Positions 32,577-43,583 of a DNA stretch of 64,000 nucleotides are shown in pieces. Source of the stretch: Clostridium sp. CMCC3677 (GTDB taxonomy: Bacteria; Bacillota; Clostridia; Clostridiales; Clostridiaceae); assembly GCF_023845585.1 (NCBI RefSeq), contig NZ_JAMQHS010000001.1, forward strand, positions 186,001-250,000, read 5' to 3'. Below the pieces are notes generated by a model, which did no database searches, was not told the origin of the DNA, and worked only from the letters and a program-made list of their open reading frames with translations. How positions within the stretch are numbered: the stretch's first letter is position 1; every line of letters begins with the position of its first letter. A program made the position numbers and the translations under genes.

Positions 32577-35500
32577 ATGAAAAATGTGCTTTTGAGAAAG
32601 GTATTGGCATCAGTATTGACAGCAACTACTATAATAACATTTATACCTATTAAGGCATCGGCAACGTGGACAAAAGATTATTTAGGAAATTGGAATTGGA
32701 TGGAAAATGGACATAATGCAATTGGCTGGAAAAATATAAATGGAAATTGGTATTATTTTGATTATAGCGGAGTAATGAGGACTGGTTGGATAAATGATTG
32801 GGGCTATTGGTATTATGCTGATTCTAACGGTGTAATGCAAAATGGAATAGTTGAAATAGATGGCAAAATTTATGCATTTGATGATAGAGGTATTATGCAA
32901 AAAGGAAATGTATCTATAAATGGTCAAAGTTATAAGTTCAATAATCAAGGTTATGCAATAGGAGATAAAATTCCAGTGCCTATTAAGACTTTTGATAATG
33001 GAAATAATTTATTACCATATGGATCTAAGCCAGCATATTCTAATTCAGAAAATTCATCAAGTGATTCTGATTCAGAAGATGAAATTTTTAAGGATGTTGA
33101 AACAATAAAAGTTAGATATAAAGTTACTTTTAATACTGATGGTGGAAGTAGCGTTTCTGCTATAACTAATATAAAATCAGGAAAAACTATAGACTTACCA
33201 AAGGAACCTACAAAGGATGGTTATAAATTTGATGGTTGGTATAAAGATGATGACTTTGATAAGGAGTTTACAGAAGATACTAAAATAAGATCTAATATGA
33301 AAGTATATGCAAAATGGATTAAAGAAGGCTCATCTGATAATTCTAGTTCAGGAGATTCATCTTCTTCAAATAGTAATTCTGTAATTGTAAATAATGTACA
33401 AGTAACTGTAGGTGAGAATGAATCGGATATTGGTAATGTTAAAGTAAGTGCAAAGGCAACTAATTATGCTGGATTAACTGAGGCAACCATTGATTTAATA
33501 GACAAAAAGACTGATGAGGTTAAGAAAACTCAAAATCTTAACATAGGTGGAAGTGGTTATATAAAATTCACATTCACAGGCATTGAAAAAGGAACATATT
33601 ATGCAAAGGTAACAGTTGGAAAAGTAAATTCTAATTCATCTGAGTTTATTATATTATCAAAGGACGAAGTAGCGAGTAGTGATGTTATAAAAGATATGAA
33701 TGAACTTAGATTACAAGATATAAGTTTAGTAACAGATGATTTAAGTTTACCTACAAAGGGATCACACGGTAGCGTTATTACTTGGAAGTCATCAGATTCA
33801 AATATAATAGATGCTACTACAGGTAAAGTAAATAGAATAAACGGTGCTGGAACAGAAGTAGTTAAATTAACAGCGACTATATCTAAAGGGAATTCTACTC
33901 CAGTAACCAAGGATTTTAATGCTTATGTAAAGAAATTTGATATGAAGTTAGGTGAGGCAGTTGAAAAAATAAATAGTGCCTCAAAAGCTGGAACTAATGA
34001 AGAGGAAAAGATATTATCTATTAAAAATCAATTAACTACAAGTTGTATGGTATCAATTGGTGTAAATGAATCTCAATACAATAAGTATAATGAGCTAAAT
34101 TTGTCATCTAAGCCTGATAAAGAGCAAACTTATCAATTAGAAGTTGCAAAATCAATTTATGATGATTTAAATTCTAATAATTATATATCAGGAAATATTG
34201 ATATTAATAACCTTACTAATGTGAATAAAAAAGAACTTGAGAATGAAGCAATGGGTATTGCTAGAATGTTTGATAGAGCTGTCACTGAACAAGCTAGATT
34301 GAAGAAAGAAAAAGAAGATTCGGAAATACAAAAAGAAGCGTTAGAAGTTAAGCAAAAGGAATTAAAAGAATTAATAGCTAAATATCAAGATGAAGAAGAC
34401 AGTGGTAAATTAAATTCAGATAAATTTACATCATTAAGTTGGACAAATTATAAATCTGCTATGGAACAAGCTAAAAATTCTCTTACAAGTGGATACATTG
34501 CTAGTATAGAAAATGCAATAAAGACATTAAGTAGGTCACATGAAAATTTAGTAGGTGCGTACTTAGTAACAATAACTCTTTATAGAGATGGAAAAGCAGA
34601 AGAAAATATTTGGAGTGAATTTGAAGGTGATGTAAGTTTACAAAAGGGAAGTTCAACTCCTATAAAAACAGATTTTGCAAAAAATGGTGCAAGAAAAGTA
34701 GCTGTAACTAGCGGTGAGTATAAAGTTTTAGTTGATGGCAGAGATACAGGGAAAATAGTAAGTGTAACTGATAAACCAGAGGATGATGTTAAATTGTATT
34801 ATTATACTGTAAGTTATTCTATAGTAGGATCAGATTCTATTAGTGGTGAAGTTATCAGTGCTAAATATGATGGACAAGATATTAAATCAGGAGATATATT
34901 ACTTGGTGGAAAAGAATTGGTCATAAGAGTTAAGGGTATTAGTGATGTTACAAATAGCTTTAAGTATTTATGGAAAGATGCAGCAAGTAATGAAGTATCT
35001 AAAATTTCAACTTATGGAGAAGACAAGCTTGAAAACAAAATTAATGTTAAGTGTGAAATTACTCCTAGTGATATACTTATAGATAATTTAATTGCAATTC
35101 CTGATGATTCAGGAAATATATCATTTAAATCAAGAATTATCAATAGTGAAAGCAATAAAGCCACTATAGAATTGTTAGAATTAATTAATCTTAATGAGAG
35201 TGTTAAGAAAACTATTAATGATGTAGAGTTAGGCAGTGGATATGCAGAAGGCAAATTTACTGATGTAAGTACAGGAATCTATAAAGTAAAAGTTACTGTT
35301 AATGGAATATCTAAAACTTCTGATAGAATATATATTAAAAATATAGATCCAAAATTAAAGGGAGCAATAGATGCAATTAATTTAGCTAGGCTTAATGATG
35401 AATATGATGATACATTTACTAATACAAGAACAGAACTTGAAAATAATAAAGATTATCTTGAATTAAATTTTGATGGATATGGCAATTTAAGTGATGATAA

Positions 35501-36626
35501 ATACAAAATAGAAGTTGCAAAAGCTGTTTATAATGCAGGAAAAATAAGTGCTTTTGCAGTAGATGAAAGTGGAAAAGCCAGAATTAAAAAAGCATTTAAT
35601 GATGCACTAACTATTCAATTGTCTGTTAAGGAATTTGATGAATTAAAGCAGAAATTAACAGATGCAATAAATAATGAGTATAGTGATGGAAAAGACAGAA
35701 AAACATTAAAATTAATAAGTGATAAAGATACTTATGAAAGTATTATTTGGAATAAATATGAAAGCGCTATTAATAATGCAATAAAAGTAGAATCATCATC
35801 AATTCCTAATAGCACTAATTCTAATATAAGCACTCTTACAACTAATATAAATAATGAAATTAAAATGTTAGAGGATGTTAAAATTGCTTTAAAATCAGCA
35901 GTTTTACAGGAAGCTGAAATAAAAATAAATCTAGATGGAAAGATGAAAGCTGGAATTACAAGTGTTAAATTAGAGGGGCTGGTATCAAAATCAGCAATAG
36001 AAACTTCAACTGGATTTAAAGTATCTGTACCAGATGGAACGTATAAAATATTAATAAATGGATCTGATACTGGAGAAACAATAGTAGTAAGTGGATCTAG
36101 TAAGACACATACAATAAATTATTATACTGTAAAATTCAATGTTGAGGCTTCACCATCAATAAAGGCTAGTATTTTATCAACTTATGATGGAAAAACAATA
36201 TCTAATGGAGCATCTGTAATATCTAAAGATGGTAAGGAAATGTTATTTAAAATTACAGCTAGTAGTAGTAACAATGAAGAGATAACTTATTCATGGAAGA
36301 ATACAAATAATATTTCAGGTACAAGTTTAGGAAATGAATTTAAGTATTCAATTAATAATGTTTCATCACCAATAGATATTACATGTGAAGTTAAGCCATC
36401 AGAAAATAGTGTTATTGAAACAATAAAAGGTTATGTTTCAAATAATAAAAAAGATTCATTAACTATTTCAAAATTAGAAGAAGCGGGATTAACTGAATTA
36501 GTTGAAACAAATTTATCTTCTTATAAAGAAGCAATAGCAAAATTAACAACTGATAGTATTAATAAAGTTAAATTACAAGAAATAATTAAACAAGTAAACT
36601 CAACAAGTTCTGCAACAAAGCCTTAA
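32577..36626 (+). CDS. Large multidomain surface protein with N-terminal wall-binding repeats
   Basis: 1349 residues, ATGGAGGATAA ribosome binding site. Signal peptide 1-29, then four or five wall-binding repeats at 30-150, the reverse of the usual C-terminal position. Next are an InlB B-repeat-like module (about 180-245; YKVTFNTDGGSSVSAI, YKFDGWYKDDDF), a Ser/Asn linker, beta domains, and a bacterial Ig-like module of the SLPTKGSHGSVITWKSSDSNIID type (about 375-455). Two Ala/Lys/Glu-rich helical modules and repeated beta domains with the recurring phrase YKVLVDGRDTG / YKILINGSDTG follow. No catalytic motif. Likely a long adhesin-like stalk anchored near its N-terminus. Confidence 0.87.
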   Translation: MKNVLLRKVLASVLTATTIITFIPIKASATWTKDYLGNWNWMENGHNAIGWKNINGNWYYFDYSGVMRTGWINDWGYWYYADSNGVMQNGIVEIDGKIYAFDDRGIMQKGNVSINGQSYKFNNQGYAIGDKIPVPIKTFDNGNNLLPYGSKPAYSNSENSSSDSDSEDEIFKDVETIKVRYKVTFNTDGGSSVSAITNIKSGKTIDLPKEPTKDGYKFDGWYKDDDFDKEFTEDTKIRSNMKVYAKWIKEGSSDNSSSGDSSSSNSNSVIVNNVQVTVGENESDIGNVKVSAKATNYAGLTEATIDLIDKKTDEVKKTQNLNIGGSGYIKFTFTGIEKGTYYAKVTVGKVNSNSSEFIILSKDEVASSDVIKDMNELRLQDISLVTDDLSLPTKGSHGSVITWKSSDSNIIDATTGKVNRINGAGTEVVKLTATISKGNSTPVTKDFNAYVKKFDMKLGEAVEKINSASKAGTNEEEKILSIKNQLTTSCMVSIGVNESQYNKYNELNLSSKPDKEQTYQLEVAKSIYDDLNSNNYISGNIDINNLTNVNKKELENEAMGIARMFDRAVTEQARLKKEKEDSEIQKEALEVKQKELKELIAKYQDEEDSGKLNSDKFTSLSWTNYKSAMEQAKNSLTSGYIASIENAIKTLSRSHENLVGAYLVTITLYRDGKAEENIWSEFEGDVSLQKGSSTPIKTDFAKNGARKVAVTSGEYKVLVDGRDTGKIVSVTDKPEDDVKLYYYTVSYSIVGSDSISGEVISAKYDGQDIKSGDILLGGKELVIRVKGISDVTNSFKYLWKDAASNEVSKISTYGEDKLENKINVKCEITPSDILIDNLIAIPDDSGNISFKSRIINSESNKATIELLELINLNESVKKTINDVELGSGYAEGKFTDVSTGIYKVKVTVNGISKTSDRIYIKNIDPKLKGAIDAINLARLNDEYDDTFTNTRTELENNKDYLELNFDGYGNLSDDKYKIEVAKAVYNAGKISAFAVDESGKARIKKAFNDALTIQLSVKEFDELKQKLTDAINNEYSDGKDRKTLKLISDKDTYESIIWNKYESAINNAIKVESSSIPNSTNSNISTLTTNINNEIKMLEDVKIALKSAVLQEAEIKINLDGKMKAGITSVKLEGLVSKSAIETSTGFKVSVPDGTYKILINGSDTGETIVVSGSSKTHTINYYTVKFNVEASPSIKASILSTYDGKTISNGASVISKDGKEMLFKITASSSNNEEITYSWKNTNNISGTSLGNEFKYSINNVSSPIDITCEVKPSENSVIETIKGYVSNNKKDSLTISKLEEAGLTELVETNLSSYKEAIAKLTTDSINKVKLQEIIKQVNSTSSATKP

Positions 36627-36678
36627 ATAATTAAAAATGAGAAATTTATTAAATTTTTACAATAAAGAATAATACACA

Positions 36679-36718
36679 AAAAAAGATAGATATTATAAAT
36701 GATATCTATCTTTTTTGT
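36679..36718 (+). terminator. Rho-independent terminator
   Basis: AAAAAAGATAGATAT tataaatg ATATCTATCTTTTTT. Confidence 0.9.
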
Positions 36719-36844
36719 GTAGAAAATTATAAAAATATTAAATTTGAGAATAGCTTATAGAATACCGTGACTTTTAACTCTAACATCTAAATTTTCAACT
36801 AATAAAGCGCAGTGCAGACACTTTATCTTTAAATATTTACAGGG

Positions 36845-36858
36845 TGTGAAATTTCACA
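36845..36858. promoter_or_regulatory. Palindromic operator candidate upstream of the PTS gene
   Basis: TGTGAAATTTCACA, a perfect 14-bp palindrome with a TGAAATTTCA core, about 135 bp before the EIICB start. It is a candidate site for the RpiR-type regulator encoded at 40290. Confidence 0.5.
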
Positions 36859-36913
36859 AAAATCATACTAAGTACCTATGTATGTGAAAAGGAACTACAT
36901 GGTTTGATTCTAT

Positions 36914-36927
36914 TGTAAACGTAATCT
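36914..36927 (+). promoter_or_regulatory. Catabolite response element (cre) candidate
   Basis: TGTAAACGTAATCT fits the loose CcpA consensus TGWAARCGYWWWCW at every position and overlaps a TTGTAA -35 candidate (36913-36918); GATAATATAA (36934-36943) supplies the -10. Repression by CcpA in preferred sugars is inferred. Confidence 0.55.
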
Positions 36928-36992
36928 TAGGGTGATAATATAAACACAACAAAGCAATACAGCAAAAGAAAAATGATGAGGAGGAAAACGTT

Positions 36993-38573
36993 ATGATGCA
37001 GAAAATTCAACGCTTTGGTGGGGCTATGTTTACACCGGTATTATTATTTTCATTTTCAGGAATAATGGTAGCACTATCAATATTATTCAAAAATCCAGAT
37101 TTAATGGGTTCAATAGCAACACCAGGCAGTATGTGGTACAACATTTGGTACATAATAGAAGAAGGATGCTGGACTGTATTTAGACAATTACCATTATTAT
37201 TTGTAATCGGACTTCCTATAGGACTAGCAAAGAAAAACAATGCACGTGCTTGTTTAGAATCACTAGTTATATACATAACTTTCAATTATTTTATGGCAGC
37301 AATGCTTAAAATATGGGGACCAACATTTGGTGTAGATTATTCACTAGAAGTTGGTGGAATAAGTGGATTGGCAATGATTGCAAACATAAAAACATTAGAT
37401 TTAGGAATGGTTGGAGCAATACTAATTTCAGCAATTACAGTATTTATTCATGATAAATATTTTGATACAGAATTACCAGAATGGCTAGGTGTATTTAAAG
37501 GATCATCATTTGTATGCATAATAGGATTCTTCTTAATGATCCCAGTTGCATTAGCATTATGTTTCATATGGCCAATTATCCAAAGTGGAATTAATTCAAT
37601 GCAAGGCTTCTTAAAAGTTTCAGGAGTATTTGGAGTTTGGATTTATACATTCTTAGAACGTATATTAATCCCAACTGGATTACATCATTTTATCTATACA
37701 CCATTTATATTTGGTCCAGCAGTTGTTAATGAAGGAATCGCAGCTTATTGGCCAGCACATATACAAGATTTCTCAACTTTAGCACATACATTAAAAGAAA
37801 TGTTCCCAGAAGGTGGATTTGCTTTACATGGATTATCAAAAGTTTTTGGTTGCACAGGTATAGCAGCAGCAATGTATTCAACAGCAAAACCAGAAAAGAA
37901 AAAGATAGTAGCTGGACTTTTAATACCAGCAACATTAACAGCAATATTTGCAGGAATTACTGAACCGCTTGAATTTACATTCTTATTTGTTGCACCAGTA
38001 TTATTCTTGGTACATGCAACATTAGCAGCAACATTATCAGCAACATCATTTGCATTTGGAGTAACAGGTAACTTTGGAGGCGGATTAATAGATTGGGTAG
38101 TTCAAAACTGGCTTCCATTATTTAAATACCATACAGGAACTTATATAACTCAAATAGTAATAGGATTAATATTTACAGCAATTTACTTCTTTGTGTTTAG
38201 ATTTTTAATACTTAAGTTTGATTTCAAAACTTTAGGACGTACAGATAGTGAAGATGGAAAAGAAGATAAATTATATAGAAAAGCTGATTATAAAGCTAAA
38301 AAGAATCAAGAAAAGGCAAATGAAGGAGAAGATGCTAGAGATGTTAAAGCAAAGGCATTTTTAGAAGCATTAGGTGGAAAAGATAATATTGAAGATGTAA
38401 CTAATTGTGCAACTAGACTTAGAATTACAGTAAAAGATCCAAGTTTAGTAAAAGATAGTAGCGTGTTTGTAGAAGCTGGAGCACATGGTTTAGTTAACAA
38501 AGGAAAAGCAATCCAAGTTATAGTAGGGTTATCAGTACCACAAGTTAGACAAAGATTTGAATCATTACTATAA
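36993..38573 (+). CDS. PTS alpha-glucoside transporter EIICB
   Basis: 526 residues, AGGAGG 8 nt before ATG. The N-terminal ~430 residues are the membrane EIIC domain of the glucose/alpha-glucoside family (LSILFKNPDLMG, GLHHFIYTPFIFGP, ITEPLEFTFLFVAP). The C-terminal EIIB domain (445-526) has the phosphorylated Cys in NCATRLR. No EIIA domain is attached or encoded nearby, so EIIA is supplied in trans. The 6-phospho-alpha-glucosidase gene follows 230 bp downstream, which fits uptake of maltose or related alpha-glucosides as 6'-phosphates; MalX-, AglA- and MalP-type transporters have this layout. A cre site and a palindrome lie upstream. Confidence 0.92.
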   Translation: MMQKIQRFGGAMFTPVLLFSFSGIMVALSILFKNPDLMGSIATPGSMWYNIWYIIEEGCWTVFRQLPLLFVIGLPIGLAKKNNARACLESLVIYITFNYFMAAMLKIWGPTFGVDYSLEVGGISGLAMIANIKTLDLGMVGAILISAITVFIHDKYFDTELPEWLGVFKGSSFVCIIGFFLMIPVALALCFIWPIIQSGINSMQGFLKVSGVFGVWIYTFLERILIPTGLHHFIYTPFIFGPAVVNEGIAAYWPAHIQDFSTLAHTLKEMFPEGGFALHGLSKVFGCTGIAAAMYSTAKPEKKKIVAGLLIPATLTAIFAGITEPLEFTFLFVAPVLFLVHATLAATLSATSFAFGVTGNFGGGLIDWVVQNWLPLFKYHTGTYITQIVIGLIFTAIYFFVFRFLILKFDFKTLGRTDSEDGKEDKLYRKADYKAKKNQEKANEGEDARDVKAKAFLEALGGKDNIEDVTNCATRLRITVKDPSLVKDSSVFVEAGAHGLVNKGKAIQVIVGLSVPQVRQRFESLL

Positions 38574-38593
38574 AATTTAAGACAATATTTTAA

Positions 38594-38626
38594 GGGTATG
38601 TTTTAATATTTACTTAAAACATACCC
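38594..38626 (+). terminator. Hairpin after the PTS gene
   Basis: GGGTATGTTTTAA tatttac TTAAAACATACCC. It resembles the outer ends of the MITE-like family and lacks a T-run; a terminator or a processing stem between the PTS and glucosidase genes. Confidence 0.5.
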
Positions 38627-38800
38627 AAGTTTAAAAAGCTAAATATATGATTAACCTTATAATGGAAATAAATACTAATAAATAAAATTAAATACTAATA
38701 AAATCATTAATTTAAAAGATGACAAAATAAATTCAGAAGTATGTAACTAAAATTACAGATACAAACTAATGAATAAAATATAGTAATTTAGGAGGAATGA

Positions 38801-40129
<1,329 letters not shown>

Positions 40130-40192
40130 AATTTTATAATATAATTAAATTTGCTTAAAGTTTTTTACAAAATAATTAAAGTGTAGTGGATT

Positions 40193-40222
40193 AGAGGTTG
40201 CTTATTAAAATAAGCAACCTCT
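40193..40222 (+). terminator. Hairpin (attenuating terminator) after malH
   Basis: AGAGGTTGCTTAT taaa ATAAGCAACCTCT, a perfect 13-bp stem followed only by GTTAC, so termination may be partial. Confidence 0.65.
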
Positions 40223-40289
40223 GTTACAATTCAACTATCTCGTTATGTGATTATTTGATATAATGATAATAATTACGGAGGTAGCAGAG

Positions 40290-41039
40290 ATGAAGTTAGA
40301 AGAGGCAGTAAATAATAATTATTCAAAGCTTAATGAAAATGATCTATATATTTTAAAATTTATATATAATAACAAGAAAAAATGTCGAAATTTATCTATA
40401 AATGACCTTGCTGATAATTGTAATGTATCAAGAACAACAATCTTAAGACTTACTCAGAAATTAGGCTTTAAAGGATATAGCGAATTCAAGGTATTTTTAA
40501 GATGGGAAGAACAAGAAGATGAAAAAACAGATGAGGATTATGTACATAAATTTTATTTAGATTTAGAAGAAAATAGAAAGCATTTAGATAAGAAAAAACT
40601 TCCTAAAATATGTGAATTAATATATAAAGCTGAAAGAGTTTTTGTTTATGGAACTGGAATGACCCAAACAGCAGTAGCAAAAGAGATGCAAAGAACATTT
40701 TTGATAGTGAGTAAATATTTATATGTAATTGAGGGAGAAACAGAACTAAAAACTGTAGCTTCGGATATAACTGAAAAGGATATATTTATAGTAATATCAT
40801 TATCTGGAAATAGCGAAGTTTTAAAGGTAATAACAAATGGGTTTAAGATTAATGGTATCAATTGTATATCTATGACTAAATTTAGTGATAATTTATTGGC
40901 AAGGAATTGTGAATATAATTTGTATATATCAACGGGAAAAATTAATCTTGACAATGGGAGAGTACATGAAACAACAGCCTTCTTTTTTTTATTAGTTGAT
41001 GTGCTTTTTAGACAATATTTAAGTTATATAAGAACTTAA
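40290..41039 (+). CDS. RpiR/MurR family transcriptional regulator (HTH + SIS)
   Basis: ATG 40290 is chosen because GGAGG (40277-40281) is 8 nt upstream; an in-frame ATG at 40263 precedes that site. 249 residues. HTH region: NDLADNCNVSRTTILRLTQKLGFKGYSEFKVFL (in two parts, residues 30-65). The SIS sugar-phosphate-binding domain is about 105-235 (VFVYGTGMTQTAVAKEM, ISLSGNSEVL). RpiR regulators of alpha-glucoside operons sense the sugar phosphate. Its location after the EIICB and malH genes suggests it controls them. Confidence 0.92.
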   Translation: MKLEEAVNNNYSKLNENDLYILKFIYNNKKKCRNLSINDLADNCNVSRTTILRLTQKLGFKGYSEFKVFLRWEEQEDEKTDEDYVHKFYLDLEENRKHLDKKKLPKICELIYKAERVFVYGTGMTQTAVAKEMQRTFLIVSKYLYVIEGETELKTVASDITEKDIFIVISLSGNSEVLKVITNGFKINGINCISMTKFSDNLLARNCEYNLYISTGKINLDNGRVHETTAFFFLLVDVLFRQYLSYIRT

Positions 41040-41052
41040 TCTATGATTTAAT

Positions 41053-41088
41053 GAGGCTATTGCAAAATACAATAGCCTTATTTTTATT
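41053..41088 (+). terminator. Rho-independent terminator
   Basis: AGGCTATTG caaaata CAATAGCCT followed by TATTTTTATT; it merges into the next DnaA-box repeat. Confidence 0.85.
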
Positions 41089-41275
41089 CTGTAGGAAATT
41101 ATATCGCCTGAAAATCTGTGGATAACTTATAAAATACTGTATTTTAGAGGCATGATGAGTACATCTAAAGAATAAAAAATAATCATATGCCGCACCATTA
41201 TTCCTGTATTGCATTTGGAAAGGGTGCATGGCTAAAAAAATCAACGGCTCTAAAGTCGCCTTAGCGATTTTGTTC
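41085..41275 (+). repeat. DnaA-box repeat, full length
   Basis: TATTCTGTAGGAAATTATA ... CATCTAAAGAATAAAAAAT with TGTGGATAA at 41117-41125; second half GCCGCACC ... GGGTGCATGGC and the hairpin before GATTTTGTTC. It fills most of the 430-bp gap before prfC; a TATAAT (about 41330) upstream of prfC is a possible -10. Confidence 0.8.
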
Positions 41276-41468
41276 TATTCATTGTTAATTATAAAGAAGA
41301 GAATATGTATTTAAAAGCATAGATGTGATATAATACTTTAGTCAATATATTGAATGTATTTAGTGTATTTGGACATATTTTAATATAGATAATATTATTA
41401 AGAAACAATAAATTTTAAGAATGTTTATAATATAATTAATGAAATTTTAAATTAGGGAGGATTTACTT

Positions 41469-43064
41469 TTGGCTGATTATATAAAAGAAATTGAAAAGAG
41501 AAGAACCTTTGCGATTATTTCCCATCCCGATGCGGGAAAAACTACATTAACAGAAAAGTTCTTATTATACGGAGGAGCTATTAGACTTGCAGGTTCTGTT
41601 AAAGCAAGAAAGGCATCTAAACATGCAGTTTCTGACTGGATGGAAATTGAAAAACAAAGAGGTATCTCAGTTACTTCATCTGTTATGCAATTTAACTATG
41701 ATGATCACTGTATCAACATATTAGATACTCCAGGTCACCAAGACTTCTCAGAAGATACATATAGAACACTTATGGCAGCAGATAGCGCAGTAATGGTTGT
41801 AGATGCTGCAAAGGGTATAGAAGATCAAACAAGAAAGTTATTCCATGTTGCTTCTTTAAGAGAAATGCCTATATTTACTTTTGTAAATAAAATGGATAGA
41901 GAAGCTAGAGATCCATTTAGTTTACTTGATGATATCGAAAATGAATTAGGAATTAAAACTTATCCAATGAACTGGCCAATTGGTTCTGGTAAGGACTTTA
42001 AGGGTGTATATGAAAGAGATAATAATAGAATCATAGCCTTTAATGGAGGAAACCATGGTCAAAATGAAGTTGAAGCTATAGAGGGTTCAGCAGATGATCC
42101 TAAGTTTAGAGAAATTTTAGGAGAAGCACTTCATGATAAGTTAATGGAAGATATTGAACTATTAGATATTGCTGGAGATGATTTAGATTTAGAAGCTGTA
42201 AGAAGTGGAGAATTAACTCCTGTATTCTTTGGTTCAGCATTAACAAACTTTGGTGTAGAACCATTTTTAGAACATTTCTTAAAAATGACTACATCACCAC
42301 TTGCAAGAAACTCATCAGAAGGGGTTATTGACCCATTTGAAGATAAATTCTCAGCTTTTGTATTTAAGATTCAAGCTAACATGAATAAAGCTCATAGGGA
42401 TAGAATTGCATTTATGAGAATTTGTTCAGGTAAGTTTAACAAAGGTGAAGATGTATACCACATGCAAGGCGGAAAGAAGATTAAACTTGCTCAACCTCAA
42501 CAATTTATGGCTCAAGATAGAGAAATTGTTGAAGAAGCTTATGCAGGAGATATAATTGGGGTATTTGATCCAGGTATATTTTCAATAGGGGATACATTAT
42601 GTGCTCCATCAAAGAAATTTAAGTTTGAAGGAATCCCAATATTCGCACCAGAACATTTTGCAAGAGTGAGACCAGTTGATACTATGAAGAGAAAACAATT
42701 TATAAAGGGTGTAACTCAGATTGCTCAAGAAGGCGCAATACAAGTATTTAAAGAAATTCATATAGGTATGGAAGAAATTATAGTTGGAGTTGTTGGTGTG
42801 CTTCAATTTGAAGTTCTAGAATACAGATTAAAGAATGAATATAATGTAGATATTAAAATGGATAGATTAGCTTATAGATATGTAAGATGGATAGAAAATA
42901 AAAATATTGATATGGATAAGCTAAACTTAACTTCAGATACTAAGAAGGTTAAGGATTTAAGAGATAGAAACTTACTTATATTCCAAAATGATTGGGGCAT
43001 AAGCTGGGCTTTAGATCATAATAAAGATGTAATTTTATCTGATGTAGGTAAGAGTGAAGATTAA
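41469..43064 (+). CDS. prfC: Peptide chain release factor 3
   Basis: 531 residues, the usual length. TTG start with GGGAGGATT upstream. The N-terminal GTPase has G1 SHPDAGKTTLTEKF (residues 18-31), DTPGHQDFSEDTYR and NKMDREARDP; beta-barrel and C-terminal domains follow (VRPVDTMKRKQFIKG, VVGVLQFEVLEYRLKNEYNV). RF3 recycles RF1/RF2 from the terminating ribosome in a GTP-dependent way. It stands alone, between a DnaA-box repeat and a MITE remnant. Confidence 0.96.
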   Translation: MADYIKEIEKRRTFAIISHPDAGKTTLTEKFLLYGGAIRLAGSVKARKASKHAVSDWMEIEKQRGISVTSSVMQFNYDDHCINILDTPGHQDFSEDTYRTLMAADSAVMVVDAAKGIEDQTRKLFHVASLREMPIFTFVNKMDREARDPFSLLDDIENELGIKTYPMNWPIGSGKDFKGVYERDNNRIIAFNGGNHGQNEVEAIEGSADDPKFREILGEALHDKLMEDIELLDIAGDDLDLEAVRSGELTPVFFGSALTNFGVEPFLEHFLKMTTSPLARNSSEGVIDPFEDKFSAFVFKIQANMNKAHRDRIAFMRICSGKFNKGEDVYHMQGGKKIKLAQPQQFMAQDREIVEEAYAGDIIGVFDPGIFSIGDTLCAPSKKFKFEGIPIFAPEHFARVRPVDTMKRKQFIKGVTQIAQEGAIQVFKEIHIGMEEIIVGVVGVLQFEVLEYRLKNEYNVDIKMDRLAYRYVRWIENKNIDMDKLNLTSDTKKVKDLRDRNLLIFQNDWGISWALDHNKDVILSDVGKSED

Positions 43065-43075
43065 TTAAAATATAA

Positions 43076-43146
43076 TTGTGTTTATATATGCATAAGTAAA
43101 TTGGACTGAGTAAAATGCTAATTTATTTAAAGCATATATAAACAAA
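43076..43146. mobile_element. MITE-like element, family A, short remnant
   Basis: TGTTTATATATGCATAAGTA ... AAAGCATATATAAACAAA, inverted ends of about 15 bp with ATTGGACTGAGTAA retained inside. Confidence 0.7.
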
Positions 43147-43171
43147 TATTAAAAATATAGATAATAATGAA

Positions 43172-43212
43172 GAATAGTAGCTGACTTAAATGATTTTAGC
43201 TACTATTTTTTT
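43172..43212 (+). terminator. Probable terminator
   Basis: AGTAGCT gacttaaatgatttt AGCTACT followed by ATTTTTTT. From here to 43583 the DNA is AT-rich; it includes TGTACAGGAAATTGTAGGG (43213), similar to sequences after the terminators at 44080 and 58610. Confidence 0.65.
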
Positions 43213-43583
43213 ATGTACAGGAAATTGTAGGGCTTTTAAAGCTTCATAAGCAGATAAAATATAGTTTTAGAGATGTTTTTAATTGAGAATGACGGTTAAA
43301 ATTTTATAAATTGATAAAAATATTTATGCATAATTTGATTAAAATGTAAACATATACTATAATATAACAATAAGGTGATAATAAATATTATTTAATAGAG
43401 TTTATTATAAAATGTATTTAAAATTAGATTATGTTTTATATTAAGTTGATATTGTAGTCTGGATTTTAAAATAGAGAAATTTATTTTATATTTATAAAAA
43501 AGTAAATTTAAATGTTAGAATGTAATTATATTAAAACATAAATATTAGTTTGAAAAGATACATTAAAAATGGAGGGAAATATA

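Noticed and set aside
37726..37963. Overlapping frames on both strands inside the PTS gene
   Set aside because: They are shadows of the EIICB coding sequence.
41041..41244. A 67-codon minus-strand frame downstream of the RpiR gene
   Set aside because: It falls within the DnaA-box repeat and terminator; the frame is not kept in the other copies.
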